Below, piece after piece: positions 10,214-18,011 of a DNA stretch of 64,000 nt (position 1 is its first letter; each line of letters begins with the position of its first letter). The notes below the pieces were generated by a model. It searched no databases, was not told the DNA's origin, and saw only the letters and a list, made by a program, of their open reading frames with translations. The position numbers and the translations under genes are program-made. Source of the stretch: Pseudomonas reidholzensis (GTDB lineage: Bacteria > Pseudomonadota > Gammaproteobacteria > Pseudomonadales > Pseudomonadaceae); assembly GCF_900536025.1 (NCBI RefSeq), contig NZ_UNOZ01000013.1, positions 372,001-436,000 of the forward strand, written 5' to 3'.

Positions 10214-10981
10214 ATGTCCGCCATGCTCGATCATGTGGTCGCCCAGGTCCTGACCTTGCACGTACGCCTGCTGGCGTGCCGCGAGCGCCTTGCGGCCGAT
10301 GTCGACAGCGAAGCCCTGCACGACCTGCGCACCTCCACCCGGCGCCTGCGTAGCCTGCTGCGGCCCTTGCGCGGGTTGCCTGCGGTCGAGCAGCTGGAGC
10401 AGGCGGCCGAGGCCCTCGGCACGCTGACCACGCCGCTGCGCGACCGCGAGGTGCTCGCTGCCGAGCTGCTCGGGCGCGGCCTGCAGCAGGCGGCCCAGCA
10501 GCGTCTGCAGGGCAGGGCGGCGACCTTTGCCGGTGTCGCGGGCAGTGCCGAGCTCACACGCATGCTGGCGATCGTCGATGCGTTCCCGGTGTTCCTGCGC
10601 GCTGCGGACCGAGAAGGCCTGGTCGATGGCCTGGGCAAGCGTATCGACAAGCGCCTGCACAGCCAGTGGCGCAAGCTTGAGAAAGGCCTGAAAGACCCCG
10701 CCCACGACCGCCATCGCCTGCGCCTGCTGATCAAGCGGGTACGCTATGGCGATGACGCCTATCCGCAGCTCGATCATGCCGGCAGCAAGTTGCAGCGCCT
10801 GCTCAAGCGCGCGCAGGGAGACCTGGGTGACTGGCACGATCGCCTGCAATGGTTGCTGCAGGTGCCCCAGCACCCCGACCTGGCGCCCTGTCAGGCCACC
10901 TGGGAGGCGGAGCTGCACCAGGCCGAGGCGAAGTCCGACATCACCCTGCAACGCCTGCAAGACGCTCTGGCGCGCCGATAG
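10214..10981 (+). CDS. CHAD domain-containing protein
   Basis: CHAD domains are all-helical, rich in conserved His and basic residues, and are known to bind polyphosphate. The 255-residue protein carries the N-terminal signature ALHDLRTSTRRLRSLLRPL and a second basic repeat, HDRHRLRLLIKRVRYGDD. This matches the two-fold symmetric CHAD helical bundle. The ATG at 10214 follows AAGGAG by six bases; an upstream TTG is less likely. No membrane segment is seen. A role in polyphosphate granules is inferred from the family only. Confidence 0.85.
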   Translation: MSAMLDHVVAQVLTLHVRLLACRERLAADVDSEALHDLRTSTRRLRSLLRPLRGLPAVEQLEQAAEALGTLTTPLRDREVLAAELLGRGLQQAAQQRLQGRAATFAGVAGSAELTRMLAIVDAFPVFLRAADREGLVDGLGKRIDKRLHSQWRKLEKGLKDPAHDRHRLRLLIKRVRYGDDAYPQLDHAGSKLQRLLKRAQGDLGDWHDRLQWLLQVPQHPDLAPCQATWEAELHQAEAKSDITLQRLQDALARR

Positions 10982-11089
10982 CGCGTGCGAATAGCCCCTG
11001 CAAATGACCGATATGCGGGCTGCTCGCCAGCCCTGCGCTGGTTAACATCAGGCCTTGCCCCATTGTCTGTCCAGGTGTCGAGGAACCCC

Positions 11090-11887
11090 ATGAACTTCAC
11101 GCAATTGCTGACGGCAGTGCGCCAGTCTGCTGAAACCGTCACCGTGCCGGCCGATTGGGCCCAGGGCCGGGCCGCATTTGGTGGCCTGATGGCCGCGATG
11201 GTCTATGAGGCCATGCGCGCCAGGCTGGTCGACGAGCGTCCGGTGCGCTCCCTGGCGATCACCTTTGTCGGCCCCGCTGCACCTGATGTGCCGATCAGCT
11301 TCGAGGTCGAGGTGCTGCGCGAGGGCAAGGCGGTCAGCACGCTGCTTGGCCGTGCGGTCCAGGCAGGGCAGGTGGTGACCTTGGTGCAGGGCAGCTTCGG
11401 CGCGGGGCGCCCCTCGGCGGTCGAGGTGCACGCGCAGCCGCCGCTCGAGATGAAGCCGCTCGATCAGGCCGCCCCCGAACTGCCTTACATCAAAGGGGTG
11501 ACGCCGGAGTTCATGCGCCACGTAGCGCTGCGCTGGGCGATCGGCGGCCTGCCGTTCAGCGGCAACAGCTCACGCCACATGGGCGGCTGGGTGCGCCTGC
11601 GCGACGTTGCCGAGGGGCCAGTCGATCCCGCCCACCTGCTGGCCCTGGTCGATGCCTGGCCACCCAGCGTGCTGCCGATGCTCAAGCAGCCGGCGGCGGG
11701 CAGTACCCTGACCTGGACCATCGAATTCGTCCAGCCCACGCCGCGCCTGAGCACCCTCGACTGGTGCCAGTACTGCGTCGAGACCGAGTATGCGCGCGAT
11801 GGCTACGGACACGCCTCGGCCGCCCTGTGGACGGCCGAGGGGGAGTTGCTGGCACTCAGCCGGCAGACGGTGACGGTGTTCGCCTAG
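11090..11887 (+). CDS. Acyl-CoA thioesterase family protein (TesB-like double hotdog)
   Basis: The 265-residue product matches the acyl-CoA thioesterase II-like family with two tandem hotdog folds. The N-terminal fold contains the segment WAQGRAAFGGLMAAMVYEAM, and the C-terminal fold ends in GYGHASAALWTAEGELLALS, a typical last-strand pattern with the acidic residues of this family. The ATG at 11090 is preceded by GAGGAA. It is probably cytoplasmic and hydrolyses acyl-CoA, but the chain-length preference cannot be read from the sequence. It converges with the next gene, which ends only a few bases away. Confidence 0.85.
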   Translation: MNFTQLLTAVRQSAETVTVPADWAQGRAAFGGLMAAMVYEAMRARLVDERPVRSLAITFVGPAAPDVPISFEVEVLREGKAVSTLLGRAVQAGQVVTLVQGSFGAGRPSAVEVHAQPPLEMKPLDQAAPELPYIKGVTPEFMRHVALRWAIGGLPFSGNSSRHMGGWVRLRDVAEGPVDPAHLLALVDAWPPSVLPMLKQPAAGSTLTWTIEFVQPTPRLSTLDWCQYCVETEYARDGYGHASAALWTAEGELLALSRQTVTVFA

Positions 11888-12256
11888 CTAGCGGTGGTGC
11901 TTGTGGCGCTCGCGCCAGGCTCGCCACCAGGCGCCGCTGAGGACGAACCGGGGGAAGGTGATGAACTGCTCGGTGAGCAGGCGTTTGACGGCGTCTTTGC
12001 GGTTGGCGAAGGGTTCGGGCTGCTCGGCCTCCAGGCGGTGGCCGTGGCGTTGCAGGCCCAGCCCGGCGATCAGGGCAATGACCCCCACCGCGATCTGCCC
12101 GAGGTCGAAGCCGAACAGCCCTGACAGCACCAGCAGTGCGCCAAGGATGAACAACGGCACGGCAATCAGGTGCAGTACCAGGTTGGCCGGGTGGCGATGG
12201 TTGTTGGGGTAGCCACGCCATTGCCAGGCGGGCAGGTTAGGCAGGCGTTTGCTCAT
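11888..12256 (-). CDS. Small membrane protein, DUF962/Mpo1-like
   Basis: A 122-residue protein with two hydrophobic segments (about residues 27-46 and 52-68). Its histidine pattern (NNHRHPANLVLHLIAVPL) resembles the H-x3-N-x3-H core of the DUF962/YGL010w family, which includes the yeast 2-hydroxy-fatty-acid dioxygenase Mpo1. The C-terminus is basic and ends in KHHR. The assignment rests on this short motif and on topology, so it is tentative. It lies head-on to the thioesterase gene with no intergenic space. Confidence 0.6.
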   Translation of the reverse strand: MSKRLPNLPAWQWRGYPNNHRHPANLVLHLIAVPLFILGALLVLSGLFGFDLGQIAVGVIALIAGLGLQRHGHRLEAEQPEPFANRKDAVKRLLTEQFITFPRFVLSGAWWRAWRERHKHHR

Positions 12257-12331
12257 TGGACAATTCCTCTCGGTATGCCCAAAGCTTAGTGCGGCCCCGG
12301 CAAGGGGGCCAATCGAGGCTGGCTATCATCA

Positions 12332-13810
12332 CTATAGCTTGAGCTGGCCGATGGCTTTGTTGAGCTCGCCGGCCAGGGTCGCCAGCTCGTTGCTGGTGGT
12401 CGCCGAGCCGACGGTCTGCTGGACGGTCTGCTCGGTGACGTCGCGAATGCTCACCACCGCCCGGTTCATCTCTTCGGCGACCTGGCTCTGCTGCTCGGCG
12501 GCCACCGCGATCTGGGTGTTGCTCTCGCGCATCTGCGCCACCGCACCGGTAATGTCCGCCAGCGACTCACCGGCCTCGCGGGCCTGCTTGACGCAGTCGT
12601 CGGCCTTGTACGAACTCTCCTGCATGAAATCGACCGCATCGCGGGTGCCCGCCTGCAGCGCCGAGACCATCTCGGTGATCTCGTCGGTGGAGGTCTGCAC
12701 GCGCTTGGCCAGGTTGCGCACCTCATCGGCGACCACCGCGAAGCCGCGTCCGAGGTCGCCGGCGCGGGCCGCTTCGATGGCGGCATTGAGAGCCAGCAGG
12801 TTGGTCTGTTCGGCGATGCTGTGGATCACCCCGACCACGCTGTTGATCTTCTGGCTGTCTTCCGCCAGTTGGCGAATCATCTCGGCGGTCTGCTGCACGC
12901 CGCTGGACAAGCCGGCAATCGAGTCCTGCACCCGGCTGACCACCGCCTGGCCGCTGCCGGCGAGGGTGTCGGCGGTCTGCGAGAGGTCGCGGGTGGCACC
13001 GGCGTGCTGGGCGATATGGTGCACGGTGGCGGACATTTCATTGATTGCCGTGGCGGCCTGGTCGGTCTCGCTCTGCTGGCCGAGCATGCCCTGGCGGACG
13101 TCGTTCATGCTCGCCGCCAGGCGCGCCGCGCCGGCGTCGAGCTGGGCCGCCGTGCGCGCAACGGTGCTGACCACCCGGTGATAGGTGGACTGCATGGCGT
13201 TGAACGCCCCGGCCATCTGGCCCACCTCATCGCCGCAGGCCAGCGGCACGCGGGCCGACAGGTCGCCGGTCTTCTCGACGTGCAGCATGACGTCCTTGAG
13301 TGTGTTGAGCTGGCTGAGCAAGAAGCGGATGAGCAACTGCGACGCGCCGAGCATGGCCAGCATCAGGATCATCACGCACACGGCGTAGTTGCTGAAGCGC
13401 TCGACGAACACCTGGCGCAGGCTGGGCGACTGGGCCACCACGGCCAGTTGCTGGTCACCTTGGCGCAGCACCTGGGCGCCGTGCACCGGGTTGTCGCCCA
13501 GCAGCGCGGCGCTGGGCAGTTCGACCCAGCCCTGGGCATTGCCAAGCGCCGGCAGTGGCGCACCGGCATAGCTCGGGGTCTGGCCGGCTTGCCAGGTGAT
13601 CACGTTCGCTTGCTTGGGCAGGGCTTGCCCGGCAGGCCAGGCGGCAATCAGTTGTGCCTGTGCCTGGGCTTGCGCGCGCGCACCCTCGGCGCGGGCCTGC
13701 TGCTCCAGGTGCACGGCGTACAGCACCAGCAGCAGGGTGGTGACAAAGGCCACTGCGTTGACGGCCCAGAACTTGTACTTCAAGGAAATATTGCTAAGCC
13801 AGGCACCCAT
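12332..13810 (-). CDS. Methyl-accepting chemotaxis protein
   Basis: A 492-residue chemoreceptor that passes ligand signals to CheA/CheW at the cell pole. It has a first membrane segment at about residues 12-31, a short periplasmic sensing region of about 120 residues, a second membrane segment, a HAMP linker, and a long cytoplasmic coiled coil. The highly conserved hairpin tip ([18 protein letters not shown] and [11 protein letters not shown]) is present. The start at 13810 is chosen because it gives a normal basic N-terminus. No CheR-docking pentapeptide is seen at the C-terminus. The small ligand-binding region gives no clue to the attractant. Confidence 0.95.
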   Translation of the reverse strand: MGAWLSNISLKYKFWAVNAVAFVTTLLLVLYAVHLEQQARAEGARAQAQAQAQLIAAWPAGQALPKQANVITWQAGQTPSYAGAPLPALGNAQGWVELPSAALLGDNPVHGAQVLRQGDQQLAVVAQSPSLRQVFVERFSNYAVCVMILMLAMLGASQLLIRFLLSQLNTLKDVMLHVEKTGDLSARVPLACGDEVGQMAGAFNAMQSTYHRVVSTVARTAAQLDAGAARLAASMNDVRQGMLGQQSETDQAATAINEMSATVHHIAQHAGATRDLSQTADTLAGSGQAVVSRVQDSIAGLSSGVQQTAEMIRQLAEDSQKINSVVGVIHSIAEQTNLLALNAAIEAARAGDLGRGFAVVADEVRNLAKRVQTSTDEITEMVSALQAGTRDAVDFMQESSYKADDCVKQAREAGESLADITGAVAQMRESNTQIAVAAEQQSQVAEEMNRAVVSIRDVTEQTVQQTVGSATTSNELATLAGELNKAIGQLKL

Positions 13811-13932
13811 GGTAGGTCTTCTCTGAGTTGAGCGGAAACAGTATTGGCAAGGTGCCATCATTGTGTCCGCTTGCTTCAGAGTGAGTCTTGATATGCATCA
13901 AGAAACCACCCCCGACAGGATCACCCCGGGAC

Positions 13933-13960
13933 CCTGTGGGAGCGGGTTTACCCGCGAAAA
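13933..13960 (+). repeat. Single REP element
   Basis: CCTGTGGGAGCGGGTTTACC followed by CGCGAAAAG is one unit of the REP family seen repeatedly in this window, with a GCGGG/CCCGC stem around TTTA. Here it stands alone beside the end of tatD. Confidence 0.8.
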
Positions 13961-13973
13961 GTGCGACGCGCAG

Positions 13974-14771
13974 TCAGGGCAGGTTAAAGAACTGGCGCGC
14001 ACATTCAGTGGTGTGTCGCGCGGTATGTTCCAGTGTCTCACCCCGATGCAACGCCACCTCGCGCAGCACCTCAGGCAGAAACGCCGGCTCATTGCGGCCG
14101 CTTTTCGGCTTGGGCCGCAGGCTGCGTGGCAGCAGGTACGGCGCATCGCTCTCGAGCATCAGCCGGCCCTCGGGGATGTTGCCTACCAGCGGGTGCAGGT
14201 GGGTGCCGCGGCGCTCGTCGCAGATCCAGCCGGTGATGCCGATGTGCAGGTCCAGGTCGAGGTAAGCGAACAGCGCCTCGCGCTCGCCAGTGAAGCAGTG
14301 CACGACTGCGGCAGGCAGATGATCGCGGTAGTCCTTGAGGATCGCCAGCAGCCGCTCGCTGGCATCACGCTCATGCAGGAACACCGGCAGGCGCAACTCG
14401 GCAGCCAGGGCCAGTTGCGCTTCCAGTGCCTGCTCCTGCTGTGGGTGAGGGGAGAAGTCGCGGTTGAAGTCCAGGCCGCACTCACCCACCGCCTTGACCC
14501 GCGGTTGCTCGAGCAACTGGCGCAGTCGGCGGTCGCTGTCGGCCACCCAGCTCTTGGCGTCGTGAGGGTGCACGCCAGCCGTGGAGAACAGCCGCTGGCC
14601 CGGCGCGTCCAGTTGCTGGCACAGCTCCAGGGCATGCTCGCTACCGTCCAGGCTGGTGCCGGTGAGGACCATCTGCACCACGCCAGCCTGCACCGCACGC
14701 TCGACAACCTCGGCCTGCTTGTCGTGGAAGCTGCTGTTGGTCAGGTTGACGCCAATATCGATCAGTTGCAT
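13974..14771 (-). CDS. TatD family metal-dependent hydrolase (DNase)
   Basis: TatD proteins are TIM-barrel metal-dependent nucleases. The 265-residue product starts [15 protein letters not shown], carries the [10 protein letters not shown] and [14 protein letters not shown] signatures with metal-binding histidines and glutamate, then [21 protein letters not shown] and the late [10 protein letters not shown] motif. All expected metal ligands appear present. It is divergently arranged with the downstream lytic transglycosylase gene, with 150 bp between the two starts. Gammaproteobacteria usually have several paralogues (tatD, ycfH, yjjV), and the long GWICDERRG segment suits the tatD branch. 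Confidence 0.92.
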   Translation of the reverse strand: MQLIDIGVNLTNSSFHDKQAEVVERAVQAGVVQMVLTGTSLDGSEHALELCQQLDAPGQRLFSTAGVHPHDAKSWVADSDRRLRQLLEQPRVKAVGECGLDFNRDFSPHPQQEQALEAQLALAAELRLPVFLHERDASERLLAILKDYRDHLPAAVVHCFTGEREALFAYLDLDLHIGITGWICDERRGTHLHPLVGNIPEGRLMLESDAPYLLPRSLRPKPKSGRNEPAFLPEVLREVALHRGETLEHTARHTTECARQFFNLP

Positions 14772-14921
14772 GGTGCTACCTCGTGCTGCGGGGCCGTCAG
14801 CATAGCAAAAACCCCTGATTTCACGAAAAATCCAAGAACTTCAATCGTTTGCCATGGTCTTTTGACGTCATTTGTCACCGCCTTGTTGGCGCCAGCCCAC
14901 CGCTTTCGGATACGTCTTCGC

Positions 14922-16328
14922 ATGCAGCGACCGTTGCTGACCCTGCTGTTGATCTTCGGCCTGTTGTTCGCGGGCCCGGCCAGCGCACGCCTGCCCGGGC
15001 CGCTGCAGACCAGCGCGAACAGCCAGCCACGCGACCTCCCGCAAGTGCGCAGCACCAAGGAATTGCGCGTGCTGGTCAACCAGAGCCGCAACAGCTCTGG
15101 CGAGATCAAGGGTGAGCCGGTGGGCGTCGAATACCACCGCCTGCGGGCTCTTGAGCACTACCTCAATGGGCGTGAACGCCAGGGCCAGCTGATCAAGGTC
15201 AAGCTCATCCCGCGCGCCAAGGAACAGCTGCTCGGTGCCTTGCAGCGTGGCGAGGGCGACCTTGCCGCGCCCGGCGAACTGCTCGATCCCGGCCTGGTGC
15301 GGGGCGTGAGCGGCAGTGCGCCAGTCGTCGACCAGGTGGCGTTGCTGCTGGTCGGGCGCAAGGGCGAGCGCAGCTTCAGCCGGGTCGAGCAGCTGTCCGG
15401 GCGGACCATCGCCCTGACCAGCGCCAGTGGCGCCGGCGCAGTGATCCAGGCGCTCAACCAGCAACTGGCGTTACGCAAGCGTGCGCCGATCAAGGTGGAA
15501 TGGGTCGACCCGACGCTGGCGGTCGAGGATGTGCTGGAGATGGTCCAGGCCGGTATCTATCACCTCACCGTGGTCGAGCGGCCGATCGCCCAGCGCTGGG
15601 CCCGGGTCATGCCGCGCCTGCGCCTGGACACCCGCCTGCAGCTGGGCCAGCCGCAGGCCGTGCGCTGGTACGTGGGCCGCGATGCGACCTTGCTGCTGGA
15701 GACCGTCGACCGTTTTCTGGCGGGTTACCGAGCCCCGGAGAACCAGGACGCCGCCTTTGAACGGATCTACCGGCGCCAGTACCGGGTGCATGACCCGCTC
15801 GCCCGGCAGGACCGCCAGCGCCTGCAGTCGGTGCGCGCGGTGTTGCAGAAGCACGGCCAGGCGCAGCAGATCGACTGGCTCAACCTGGCCGCACTGGCGT
15901 TCAAGGAGTCCACGCTCAACCCGGCGGCACGCGGCACCGGCGGTGCCCATGGGCTGATGCAGATCACCCCGGCAGCGGCGCAGCGGGTAGGGGTGAGCAA
16001 CACCGCGACGGTGGATGGCAATGTCCAGGCCAGCGCCCGCTACCTGGCGTTGATCCGCCGTAAATTCTTTGCCAGCCCCCAACTCAACGAGCGTGAGCGC
16101 ATGGCGTTTATCCTGGCGGCCTACAACCTCGGCCCGGAGCGGGTCCAGGCCATGCGTGCCGAGGCGCGTCGGCGCGGGCTCAATGGCAACCAATGGTTCT
16201 TCCAGACCGAGCGCATCGCCATGGAGCAGGTGGGCATGGGGCCGGTCAACTTCGTCAACAGCGTCAACAAGTACTTCCTGGCATTCAATCGCGAGCGCGC
16301 TGCGCTGGAGCGGGTGGCCAAGCGCTGA
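14922..16328 (+). CDS. MltF-like membrane-bound lytic transglycosylase
   Basis: The 468-residue protein couples an N-terminal solute-binding-like domain (about 50-270) to a C-terminal lysozyme-like SLT domain. This is the architecture of MltF, which cleaves peptidoglycan to 1,6-anhydromuropeptides. The SLT part has the catalytic Glu329 in FKESTLNP, then GAHGLMQITP and AYNLGPERV. A signal peptide (MQRPLLTLLLIFGLLFAGPASA) gives periplasmic export; no lipobox Cys is present, unlike typical lipoprotein Mlts. The open frame extends far upstream, but only the ATG at 14922 precedes the signal peptide. It is probably a paralogue of MltF rather than the orthologue. Confidence 0.9.
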   Translation: MQRPLLTLLLIFGLLFAGPASARLPGPLQTSANSQPRDLPQVRSTKELRVLVNQSRNSSGEIKGEPVGVEYHRLRALEHYLNGRERQGQLIKVKLIPRAKEQLLGALQRGEGDLAAPGELLDPGLVRGVSGSAPVVDQVALLLVGRKGERSFSRVEQLSGRTIALTSASGAGAVIQALNQQLALRKRAPIKVEWVDPTLAVEDVLEMVQAGIYHLTVVERPIAQRWARVMPRLRLDTRLQLGQPQAVRWYVGRDATLLLETVDRFLAGYRAPENQDAAFERIYRRQYRVHDPLARQDRQRLQSVRAVLQKHGQAQQIDWLNLAALAFKESTLNPAARGTGGAHGLMQITPAAAQRVGVSNTATVDGNVQASARYLALIRRKFFASPQLNERERMAFILAAYNLGPERVQAMRAEARRRGLNGNQWFFQTERIAMEQVGMGPVNFVNSVNKYFLAFNRERAALERVAKR

Positions 16329-16442
16329 CAAATCGATATGGTCGATAGTTAGTACGCATTTTTTGCGATTTTACTATTTATTATTTTGATTAAGATGGCG
16401 CCCATCCCAACACAACACTGAATTGCTCAAGGAAGTCTCACC

Positions 16443-16880
16443 ATGAACACCACCACCCTCAACGCCCTGTTCTCCACCCGTGCCGGCGCTGGCATGAGCG
16501 TCATCCGCATCCTCGTCGGCGTGATCTTCATGGCCCACGGCGCGCAGAAGCTGTTCGGCCTGTTCGGTGGCTACGGCCTGGAAGGCACCGGCCAGTGGAT
16601 GGAAAGCATCGGCCTGGCGCCGGGCTACCTGATGGCCTTGCTCTCCGGTAGCGCCGAGTTCTTCGGCGGCCTGGCCCTGGTGATCGGCCTGCTGGCGCGC
16701 CCCGCGGCCCTGGCGCTGAGCGTGACCCTGGTAGTGGCGATTCTCTCGGTGCACATCGGCAACGGCCTGTTCATGGCCAACAACGGCTATGAATTCGCCC
16801 TGGCCTTGCTCGCCGGCACCGTGGCGGTGCTCATCGAAGGTGCCGGTCGTTTCTCGCTGGACCGCCTGATCGCCCGCTGA
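16443..16880 (+). CDS. DoxX family membrane protein
   Basis: A 145-residue protein with four predicted membrane helices (about residues 18-38, 55-80, 85-105 and 115-133), typical of the DoxX/YqjF family. The first helix carries the family pattern RILVGVIFMAHGAQKLFGLF. DoxX proteins are linked to redox and thiol-stress membrane complexes, but the function here is not known. The preceding 110 bp, especially 16339-16392, are strikingly AT-rich for this genome and probably contain its promoter. A 14-bp perfect inverted repeat follows the gene. Confidence 0.85.
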   Translation: MNTTTLNALFSTRAGAGMSVIRILVGVIFMAHGAQKLFGLFGGYGLEGTGQWMESIGLAPGYLMALLSGSAEFFGGLALVIGLLARPAALALSVTLVVAILSVHIGNGLFMANNGYEFALALLAGTVAVLIEGAGRFSLDRLIAR

Positions 16881-16897
16881 CACACGGCTGCAACGAG

Positions 16898-16942
16898 AAA
16901 ACCGCAAGCTGCCAGTAGCGACTACTTGCAGCTTGCGGTTTG
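16898..16942 (+). terminator. Long inverted repeat after doxX-like gene
   Basis: AAACCGCAAGCTGC at 16899-16912 pairs perfectly with GCAGCTTGCGGTTT at 16928-16941. An inner AGTAG/CTACT stem closes a CGA loop. The downstream tail is not U-rich, so termination is plausible but unproven. Confidence 0.6.
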
Positions 16943-17092
16943 ACGCTCTAGGATAACGCTTGCGCCGATTTAAACAGCTACTTGCGGGGCGCAGGAGAGG
17001 CCTCGACGGCCCTCCGAAATACCGCTAAAGCGCTGGTTCGGTGACGCCTCCCACCGCTGCCCAGCGGGATTCGCGAGGCGGAGATAATCTCC

Positions 17093-17401
17093 ATGAGTTG
17101 TCCACGTACCAGTGTCTGCCTGACCCCTCTGCCTGCCAACCAGGCCTCCCGTACGCCGCGCATCCTGCTCGGCGGCCAGCATCAACCTACCTTGCTGCGT
17201 CACCTCGACGGTTTTTCGCGGCGTAAAGGCCAGGCCCGTGCCTTTCTCATCCAGTTCGCCGAAACCTTCGCGCTGCTCGATCAGTATGCGGCCGATCGCT
17301 TCGATCTGGCGGTGATCCAGGCGCCTGCGGCCGACCAGGCCGCCGAGGTCATCGGTCATCTCACCCGCATCGCCCGCCAAGGCCTGATCACCCGTGCTTG
17401 A
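17093..17401 (+). CDS. Conserved hypothetical protein, 102 aa
   Basis: The 102-residue product has no signal peptide or membrane helix. It shows a basic middle (LLRHLDGFSRRKGQARAFL) followed by a helix-rich C-terminal half. Codon use matches the neighbours, and a GGAG lies about nine bases ahead of the ATG, so I take it as real. It lies 90 bp before greB on the same strand. I do not recognise the family; I think similar proteins occur at this place in other P. putida-group genomes. Confidence 0.6.
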   Translation: MSCPRTSVCLTPLPANQASRTPRILLGGQHQPTLLRHLDGFSRRKGQARAFLIQFAETFALLDQYAADRFDLAVIQAPAADQAAEVIGHLTRIARQGLITRA

Positions 17402-17490
17402 GCGGCGTGTCGCGCTGGGCTTTTTTCGGTAAGCTCGGCGCTTCGGTCAGCCTCTGTTGCTCGCCGGGCAAGCGCTGAGGAGAACGCCGT

Positions 17491-17973
17491 TTGAGCACCA
17501 ACATCATCACTGCCGAAGGTCATCAGGCGCTCAAGCAGGAGCTTGATCATCTGTGGCGCGTGTACCGCCCCGAGATCACCCAGAAGGTCGCGTGGGCGGC
17601 GTCGCTCGGTGACCGCAGCGAAAACGCCGATTACCAGTACAACAAGAAGCTCCTGCGCGAGATCGACCGCCGCGTGCGCTACCTGCGCAAGCGCCTCGAG
17701 GACGTCAAGGTGGTGGCCTATTCGCCCGAGCAGGAAGGCCGGGTGTTCTTCGGTGCCTGGGTGGAGATCGACAACGATGAGGGCGAGATCCTGAAATTCC
17801 GCGTTGTCGGCTATGACGAGATCTACGGGCGCAACGACTACATCTCGATCGACTCACCGATGGCCCGCGCGCTGCTCAAGAAGGAGGAGGGCGATGAGGT
17901 GGTGGTGCAGACCCCGACCGGCGAGGCGACCTGGTATATCGCGCGGATCCATTACGGCGTGAGTCAGGCGTAA
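17491..17973 (+). CDS. greB: Transcription elongation factor GreB
   Basis: Gre factors enter the RNA polymerase secondary channel and rescue backtracked complexes by stimulating RNA cleavage. The 160-residue product has the N-terminal coiled coil with the acidic tip (GDRSENADYQYNKKLLREIDRR) and the C-terminal FKBP-like domain. The YQYNKK and RRVRYLRKRL pattern is of GreB type rather than GreA. It begins with a TTG codon at 17491, supported by GAGGAG eight bases upstream and the absence of a closer ATG. It converges with the ABC permease gene, with a hairpin in between. Confidence 0.95.
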   Translation: MSTNIITAEGHQALKQELDHLWRVYRPEITQKVAWAASLGDRSENADYQYNKKLLREIDRRVRYLRKRLEDVKVVAYSPEQEGRVFFGAWVEIDNDEGEILKFRVVGYDEIYGRNDYISIDSPMARALLKKEEGDEVVVQTPTGEATWYIARIHYGVSQA

Positions 17974-17977
17974 GCAA

Positions 17978-18006
17978 CGGCGTCGCTGCGGTCGGCAACG
18001 ACGCCG
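17978..18006. terminator. Hairpin between convergent greB and ABC permease genes
   Basis: CGGCGTCG at 17978-17985 pairs perfectly with CGACGCCG at 17999-18006 around a 13-base loop, between two convergent stop codons. No U-tail is visible on either strand. Confidence 0.4.
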
Positions 18007-18011
18007 CTCGG

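Noticed and set aside
13863..14921. Open frame in phase with the MltF-like gene giving an 821-residue protein
   Set aside because: The extra 353 residues are antisense to tatD and lack any domain; a signal peptide starts at 14922.
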